A stretch of 64,000 bases of DNA from Rhizomonospora bruguierae. GTDB lineage: Bacteria > Actinomycetota > Actinomycetes > Mycobacteriales > Micromonosporaceae. The stretch covers positions 186,001 through 250,000 of the forward strand of contig NZ_BBQH01000011.1 of the NCBI RefSeq assembly GCF_018397995.1, read 5' to 3'. Shown piece by piece: positions 59,474 to 64,000 of this stretch (position 1 is its first letter; every line of letters starts with the position of its first letter). Made by a program: the position numbers and the translations under genes. Below the pieces are notes generated by a model, which ran no database searches, was not told the DNA's origin, and saw only the letters and a list, made by a program, of their open reading frames with translations.

Positions 59474-60664
59474 TCAGGCCAGGGTCAGGGTCAGGGTCGC
59501 CGCGTACTCACCCGGCGGGACGTCGTCCGGGATCGACAGGCTGAGGTCGGCGCCGCAGGTGAAGACGCCCGCGCTGGTGCCCAAGGTGGCCGAGCACAGG
59601 GTCCGGGTGTCGCCCAGGTTGGCGGCCGCGCCCGCGGTCACCGCACCGGAGCCGCTGGTCTTGGCCGCGGACGGGTTCCACGAGAGGTTGCCGCTGGCGA
59701 TCGTGTTGCCAGCGCTGGCGAAGTCCGCCAGCTGGCCGGTCAGGTTCCAACCGAGGTTGGTGCCCCGCAGGTCGGTGACGGTGGCCGCCGGCAGGGCGCC
59801 GGTGGCGGTGCCGCCGACGGTGCCGCCGGCGAGCGAGGTGGTCGGGCTGGCCACGGCCAGCGAGAACGCACCCGGGTCCACGTCAGCGACGATCTCCACA
59901 TCGGTGCTGATCGCGCCGGCGGGCTGGTTGACGGTGAACGGGACGGTGCCCGACGCCGACGCCTTGAACGCGGTGGCGTCGCTCGGCGAGAAGGCGGCGG
60001 ACAGGTTGACCGTGCCGACCGGCAGCGCGGTGGTGGCGAAGGTGGCCACGCCGTCGCTGACCGGGGCCGAGCCGAGCACGTTGGCACCGCGGCGGAACTC
60101 CACCGTGCCGGCGGCGTTGGCCGGGGTCACCGTGGCGGTGAGGGTGACCTCGGCGCCCTGGTCGACCGGGCCGGCCGGCGCGACGGCGAGGCTGGTGGCG
60201 GTCTCCTCGGCCACCGGCACCCGCCAGGTGTCACCGGAGACGACGATCGAGGTGCGGAACTCGTCGACGTGCCGACCCTCGGTGAGGCTGTAGCACTCCA
60301 TCACGATCCACCACTCACCCTCGCCCGGAGCACCACCCAGCGCCGCCGTGAACGAACGGTTCGGGTTGATCGTCACCGGCCCCTCGTCGTAACCGCCACC
60401 ACCCAACACCGGAGCCAGGTTCGAGTACGGACCACCCGGACGACCCACCCGAAGGTTGGCGTTCTCGCCATAACCCTGCGGACAGGCCGAACTGCGCGCC
60501 TCGGCGAACATGGGACTGGCGCTGACCGAGCCGCTGGTCTCGCTCAACACGACATCGCCGAGCGACGCGGCCATGGCCGGGGCGGCGACACCGACCAGCA
60601 CCCCGGCCGACACCGTGGCCGCCCCCAGCAGCGCTGCTGCGCGAGCGAGCGCACGCTTCTTCAT
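59474..60664 (-). CDS. Secreted Ig-like protein with WxL-like C-terminal domain
   Basis: 396 aa. Signal peptide to about residue 33 (APAMAA). Residues 34-150 are a beta-rich domain with two Cys. Residues 155-245 form an Ig-like repeat (SLAVAPAGPVDQGAEVTLTA). The C-terminal part has W306-N-L in NLGWNLTGQLADF and the closing SLSIPDDVPPGEYAATLTLT, which match the two motifs of WxL domains except that the second W is L. No sorting signal, so attachment would be non-covalent, through peptidoglycan or the DUF916 partner. Confidence 0.75.
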   Translation of the reverse strand: MKKRALARAAALLGAATVSAGVLVGVAAPAMAASLGDVVLSETSGSVSASPMFAEARSSACPQGYGENANLRVGRPGGPYSNLAPVLGGGGYDEGPVTINPNRSFTAALGGAPGEGEWWIVMECYSLTEGRHVDEFRTSIVVSGDTWRVPVAEETATSLAVAPAGPVDQGAEVTLTATVTPANAAGTVEFRRGANVLGSAPVSDGVATFATTALPVGTVNLSAAFSPSDATAFKASASGTVPFTVNQPAGAISTDVEIVADVDPGAFSLAVASPTTSLAGGTVGGTATGALPAATVTDLRGTNLGWNLTGQLADFASAGNTIASGNLSWNPSAAKTSGSGAVTAGAAANLGDTRTLCSATLGTSAGVFTCGADLSLSIPDDVPPGEYAATLTLTLA

Positions 60665-60835
60665 GGATCACTCTCCTCTATGCGGGTGATACCGGCCGAG
60701 CCAGCACGGCCCGACCCGGAAACAGGCTCCTGACCGGCCATGACCCGGCATGCAGGCCAATGCCTCCGCCGAACGTGCGGCAGGCGAATTTCCGGTGTTC
60801 GCGGGTCGGCCGAATGGCCGGCGCGAAATGGCGCA

Positions 60836-61750
60836 TCACCCGAACCGTCCGGTCACGTAATCGTGGGTCCGCTGATCCTGCGGGTTCTCGAAGAGCGCCG
60901 CCGTGGGGCCGTGTTCGACAATTACCCCGGGGGTTCCGTGGGCGGCCAGGAAAAAGGCGCACCGGTCGGATACCCGGGCGGCCTGTTGCATATTGTGGGT
61001 CACGATCACGATGGTGACCTCGGGGGCCAGTTCGGCGATCGTCTCCTCGATGCGGCGGGTCGACGTCGGGTCGAGGGCCGAACACGGCTCGTCCATCAGC
61101 AGGACCCGGGGGCGCACCGCCAGCGCCCGGGCGATGCACAGCCGCTGCTGCTGCCCACCGGAGAGGGCGCCGCCGGGCTGCCGGAGCCGGTCCCGGACCT
61201 CCTTCCACAGGCCCGCCTTGGTCAGCGTCTCCTCGACCAGTTCGTCCCGCCGGGCCCGGGTCACCCTGGTACCGGTCAGTTTCAGGCCGGCCACCACGTT
61301 GTCGTAGATGGACATCGCGGGAAACGGGTTCGGTTTCTGGAACACCATGCCGACCTGCCGGCGGGCGTCGGTGATCCGCCGCTCCGGCGCGTACAGGTCC
61401 CGGTCGTCCAGCAGCACCGCACCGGCCAGGGCCGCACCCGGAACCAGCTCGTGCATCCGGTTGAGGATCCGCAGGAAGGTCGACTTGCCGCAGCCCGAGG
61501 GGCCGATCAACGCGGTCACCCGGCCGGCCGGCATGGTCAGCGAAACTCGGTCCAGCACCTTGCGGTCACCGAACCAGGCGGTGATCGACCGGGCGTCGAG
61601 CGTGGCGGGCGGCGTCGCCGCGGCCGCCGCCCCGGCGGTGGCCGGGGCGGTCGCGGCCGCCACCCCGACCGTCGGCGGCGGGCGGGTCGCCGCGCCGACC
61701 GGTGCCAGGTCGGCCAGTGTCGGCGGGGTCACGTCGGTGTCGCTGGTCAT
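60836..61750 (-). CDS. pstB: Phosphate ABC transporter ATPase PstB
   Basis: 304 aa from ATG 61750. About 48 extra Ala/Thr/Pro residues precede a normal PstB: Walker [27 protein letters not shown] (the PstB-specific Q-loop), [19 protein letters not shown] and Walker [17 protein letters not shown]. The other Pst genes are not in the window, which is unusual because pstSCAB normally form one operon. Here it is placed between a sortase-like and a WxL-like gene; 67 bp separate it from the former. Confidence 0.9.
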   Translation of the reverse strand: MTSDTDVTPPTLADLAPVGAATRPPPTVGVAAATAPATAGAAAAATPPATLDARSITAWFGDRKVLDRVSLTMPAGRVTALIGPSGCGKSTFLRILNRMHELVPGAALAGAVLLDDRDLYAPERRITDARRQVGMVFQKPNPFPAMSIYDNVVAGLKLTGTRVTRARRDELVEETLTKAGLWKEVRDRLRQPGGALSGGQQQRLCIARALAVRPRVLLMDEPCSALDPTSTRRIEETIAELAPEVTIVIVTHNMQQAARVSDRCAFFLAAHGTPGVIVEHGPTAALFENPQDQRTHDYVTGRFG

Positions 61751-61817
61751 GGTGGCTTGCCCTTCGATACTCGCTTCGACGCCCACAGGGGTTCGATGCC
61801 CAGACAAAGTCCGGCGG

Positions 61818-62843
61818 TCAGAGAAGGTTCGGCAGGAGACCGGCCGCCTGGTCGGCGGCGGCCAGCGCGAGCGCCCCCAGCACCGGCACGCCCACGAGCC
61901 AGGTCTGCCACCGGCCCCACCGGAGCCGGAAGTAGGTGAGCCCGAGCGCGGCCAGCAGCAGCGCCTGGCCCCACAGCATGAGCGGCGTCCAGGCGCCCGG
62001 GTCGGTGCCCATCACCTGCTCGGCGGCCGGCAGCGACGCCGCGCCGAAGACTCGGCGCGGGGCCGGCCGCACCGGCGACACCAGGTCCGCGTCGACGCGG
62101 AGGCTGTCCTCCGGCATGAAGGCCGGCCCGAGCGCGGTGATGAGGGTCAGCCGGCCCGCGTTCGCCGCCGGGGGCTGCGGGACGGGATCACCCGGCCGGC
62201 GCGGGCCGATGACCCGATACTGGTGCCGCTCGTCGCTTTGGCCGGTGGTCACGAAGATCAGGTCGCCGGGCAGCAGCAGGTCCAGGTCCCGGAACGGGGC
62301 GCCGTACGCCGCCCGGCGACCCATGACGACGCTGGCACCGGCCTGTCCGGGTAGGACGGTGTCCCGGCGGTGCCCCGGTCCGGACCGGAGCACGTCCCCG
62401 CTGGTTCCCTCGAAGACGACCGCGTGCAGCCCGATGGCCGGCACGTCGAGCACGGCGACCGCGGTACCCGGGTCGACGAGCTTCTCCCGTCCGGTGGCGA
62501 AGTCCACCCGGGTCTGCCCCACCGGGGCCGTGCCGCGGGCGAGTTCGGCGCGGAAGTCCGCGTACGCGACCTGTTGCGTCCGCTGGTACTGCAACTGCGA
62601 GATGACCGTCAGGTGCGCCACCAGCGCGAGGATGAGCACGGCGAGGATGGTCACCGCCGCGCCGGGCAGCACGAGGGCGAGCCGAGGACCGCCGGCGGCC
62701 CGCACCGGCGGGTCGGATCCACCGTCCGACGGCGGAACCGGTGCGGCGGCCGGCGGTGGACCGGATCCGCCGGTGGGGGCCGGGACCGGTCCCGCCGGCG
62801 GATCCGGCGGCGCCGGTCGGGGCTCGGTCGTCGCCGTTGCCAT
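61818..62843 (-). CDS. Sortase-fold membrane protein lacking catalytic His and Cys
   Basis: 341 aa. Pro/Gly-rich cytoplasmic N-terminus, helix 55-83, a sortase-like domain about 118-258 and two C-terminal helices (about 286-304 and 314-335). Sortase landmarks are clear: [56 protein letters not shown]. In active enzymes the next motifs are A-G-H-R and T-L-x-T-C. Here they read MGRR (R176 instead of His) and TLITA (A237 instead of Cys), with only R249 conserved. It is therefore predicted to be catalytically dead. Gene is 18 bp after the LPRTG protein gene. Confidence 0.8.
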   Translation of the reverse strand: MATATTEPRPAPPDPPAGPVPAPTGGSGPPPAAAPVPPSDGGSDPPVRAAGGPRLALVLPGAAVTILAVLILALVAHLTVISQLQYQRTQQVAYADFRAELARGTAPVGQTRVDFATGREKLVDPGTAVAVLDVPAIGLHAVVFEGTSGDVLRSGPGHRRDTVLPGQAGASVVMGRRAAYGAPFRDLDLLLPGDLIFVTTGQSDERHQYRVIGPRRPGDPVPQPPAANAGRLTLITALGPAFMPEDSLRVDADLVSPVRPAPRRVFGAASLPAAEQVMGTDPGAWTPLMLWGQALLLAALGLTYFRLRWGRWQTWLVGVPVLGALALAAADQAAGLLPNLL

Positions 62844-62861
62844 GTCCGTGGCTCTCTTTCC

Positions 62862-64000
62862 TCAGGTGCCGCTGCCGGCGGCGTCCGGCCAGGCGACGGG
62901 CTCGGCGGGCGACCGGCGGCGACCGGCCACCATGGCGACCGTCCCGACCCCCACGAGGGCGAGCCCGACGAACCCGATCGCGACCAGCGGGGCACCGGTG
63001 CGCGGGAGCTTGCCGCCGCCTCCCCCACCGCCGTCGCCGTCGTCGTCATCATCGCCGTCGTCATCGCCGTCATCGTCACCGTCGTCGGCCGCGGTGACCT
63101 GGAGCGACGCGACGGCCGACTCGGAGGCGACGTGATCGGGGGTCTGCGGCACGTACACCGCCTTGAGTTGGTGGTCGCCGACGGCGAGCGTGGACGTGAT
63201 CAGCGTTGCCGTACCGCCGCTGAGCTGCGTGCTGCCGAGTTCCGTGGCGCCGTCGAGGAAGCGCACCGCCCCGGTGGCCGCCGCCGGCGACACCGTCGCG
63301 GTCAGGGTGATCGGCGTCCCCTCCTGCTGCGACCCGTCCGGGGACACGGTGAGCGTCGTGGTGGTGGACGTGGCGGGCCCGGCACCCGTACCGATCTGGA
63401 AGGTCGGGGTCGAGGCCGGCGCCGACCGCTTGTACGCGGTCGGGTCGTCAGGGACGAAGGCCGCCCGGAAGACGTACGAACCGGAGCTCAGCGGCCCGGT
63501 GGTGTACTCGGCCGGGCCCGCGCTCACCGTGACCTCACCCAGCGTGACTACCGGCTTACCCGGCGCCTGGTCGGCCAGCTCGAAGCGCATCGTGCCGGCC
63601 GCCTCGGTGTGGTCCACCGCGGCGGTGATCGTGACCTTCGTGCCGGCCGGCTGGGGGCTCTGCTTGTCCAGCGAGACCGTGACCGTGGTGGCCACCGCGT
63701 CGCCCACGTCCCGCACGTTGATCTCGCCGGGCGGGTCCGCGGAGGAACCCAGGTGCGCCTCGTCGGCCGGCACGAACGTCGCGTGGATCTGGTGCTTGGC
63801 GCCGTCGATGTTCCTCGGCAGGTCCGAGACGGTCAGGACCGCCGTTCCGTCGGTGACCGGCACCTCGCCGAGGTCGGCGGTCTCGGTGCCGTTGACCACG
63901 GGCGTGCGCCGCTTGAAGATCACTTTTCCGGCGGCGGCCGGCTCGACGGTCGCGGTGATGGTGACCGGGGTGCCGACCTCGACCGAGCCGGACGGTTCGA
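62862..64000 (-). CDS. Ig-like repeat surface protein with LPRTG anchor, N-terminus outside window
   Basis: Open to the window edge, so only the C-terminal 379 codons are seen. Four Ig-like repeats of about 90 residues are visible (VGTPVTITATVEPAAAG, then PAGTKVTITAAVDHTEAAG, EGTPITLTATVSPAAATGAV). An Asp/Gly stalk (DDDGDDDGDDDDDGDGGG) and a sorting signal KLPRTG, helix (IGFVGLALVGVGTVAMVAG) and RRR tail follow. A covalently anchored stalk or adhesin. Heads the run: this gene, sortase-like protein, PstB. Confidence 0.88.
   Translation of the reverse strand, partial: EPSGSVEVGTPVTITATVEPAAAGKVIFKRRTPVVNGTETADLGEVPVTDGTAVLTVSDLPRNIDGAKHQIHATFVPADEAHLGSSADPPGEINVRDVGDAVATTVTVSLDKQSPQPAGTKVTITAAVDHTEAAGTMRFELADQAPGKPVVTLGEVTVSAGPAEYTTGPLSSGSYVFRAAFVPDDPTAYKRSAPASTPTFQIGTGAGPATSTTTTLTVSPDGSQQEGTPITLTATVSPAAATGAVRFLDGATELGSTQLSGGTATLITSTLAVGDHQLKAVYVPQTPDHVASESAVASLQVTAADDGDDDGDDDGDDDDDGDGGGGGGGKLPRTGAPLVAIGFVGLALVGVGTVAMVAGRRRSPAEPVAWPDAAGSGT

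Noticed and set aside
60836-61750. Evidence for a complete pstSCAB phosphate operon in the window
   Set aside because: Only pstB is present; neighbours are surface proteins and no PstS, PstC or PstA sequence was found.
61818-62843. Active class C or E sortase
   Set aside because: The catalytic His and Cys positions are Arg and Ala although the surrounding motifs are clear.

Overview
The window is 64 kb of very GC-rich DNA (about 73% by eye) with strong G/C preference at third codon positions, frequent GTG starts, 4-bp ATGA/GTGA gene overlaps, Tat and lipoprotein signals, LemA, PucR, MprAB-like and DUF574 proteins. This fits a high-GC filamentous actinobacterium, most probably Micromonosporaceae (inference; no rRNA or marker gene is present). 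No rRNA, tRNA, CRISPR array, transposase, integrase or phage gene was seen.

Layout. 1-6.3 kb: end of a secreted FN3-CBM2 carbohydrate-binding protein, an NAD-binding dehydrogenase, an MprAB-like two-component pair, and an ArsR/SRPBCC pair with a DHFR-like gene. 6.4-16.5 kb: a truncated methyltransferase, two tandem secreted paralogues facing a PucR regulator, LemA, a membrane hydrolase-like protein and a CPA1 antiporter. 16-20 kb: a small catabolic cluster (FAH hydrolase, IclR regulator, zinc dehydrogenase) whose aminotransferase and D-threonine-aldolase-like genes are both truncated. 20-28.3 kb: an accessory island with less extreme codon use. It holds a three-gene, translationally coupled unit (NrtR-like Nudix protein, MTA/SAH-nucleosidase-like protein, four-helix membrane protein) in which the last two proteins share an unusual short motif. 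It is followed by a graspetide (ATP-grasp RiPP) cluster with a precursor, a frameshifted ATP-grasp ligase and a PIMT-like methyltransferase, next to a broken radical SAM gene.

28.5-37.3 kb: a coupled nucleoside/ribose operon (LacI regulator, nucleoside hydrolase, binding protein, two permeases, two ATPases, ribokinase). The logic is uptake, glycosidic cleavage and ribose phosphorylation. 37.7-45.6 kb: an oligosaccharide cluster (GH63-like and GH5 enzymes, two permeases, LacI regulator, binding protein) with two identical 12-bp operators; it lacks its own ATPase, so a shared MsiK-type ATPase is likely. 45.6-53.8 kb: assorted genes (DUF4190, DUF574, EamA exporter beside a decayed LysR gene, GMC oxidoreductase pair, HxlR-SCP2 regulator with a methyltransferase, LtrA). 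53.9-57.7 kb: a copper operon with a two-domain multicopper oxidase, a membrane-anchored cupredoxin-CuNIR fusion, a membrane protein and a cysteine-bearing HTH regulator. 57.9-64 kb: a cell-surface cluster with LPRTG and LARTG proteins, a DUF916 protein, a WxL-like protein, a PstB ATPase and a sortase-fold protein that has lost its catalytic His and Cys.

Most distinctive: the Nudix/nucleosidase/membrane unit as a candidate undescribed conflict or signalling system, the graspetide island, the sortase pseudoenzyme with its WxL-like partners, and an unusual number of truncated genes.
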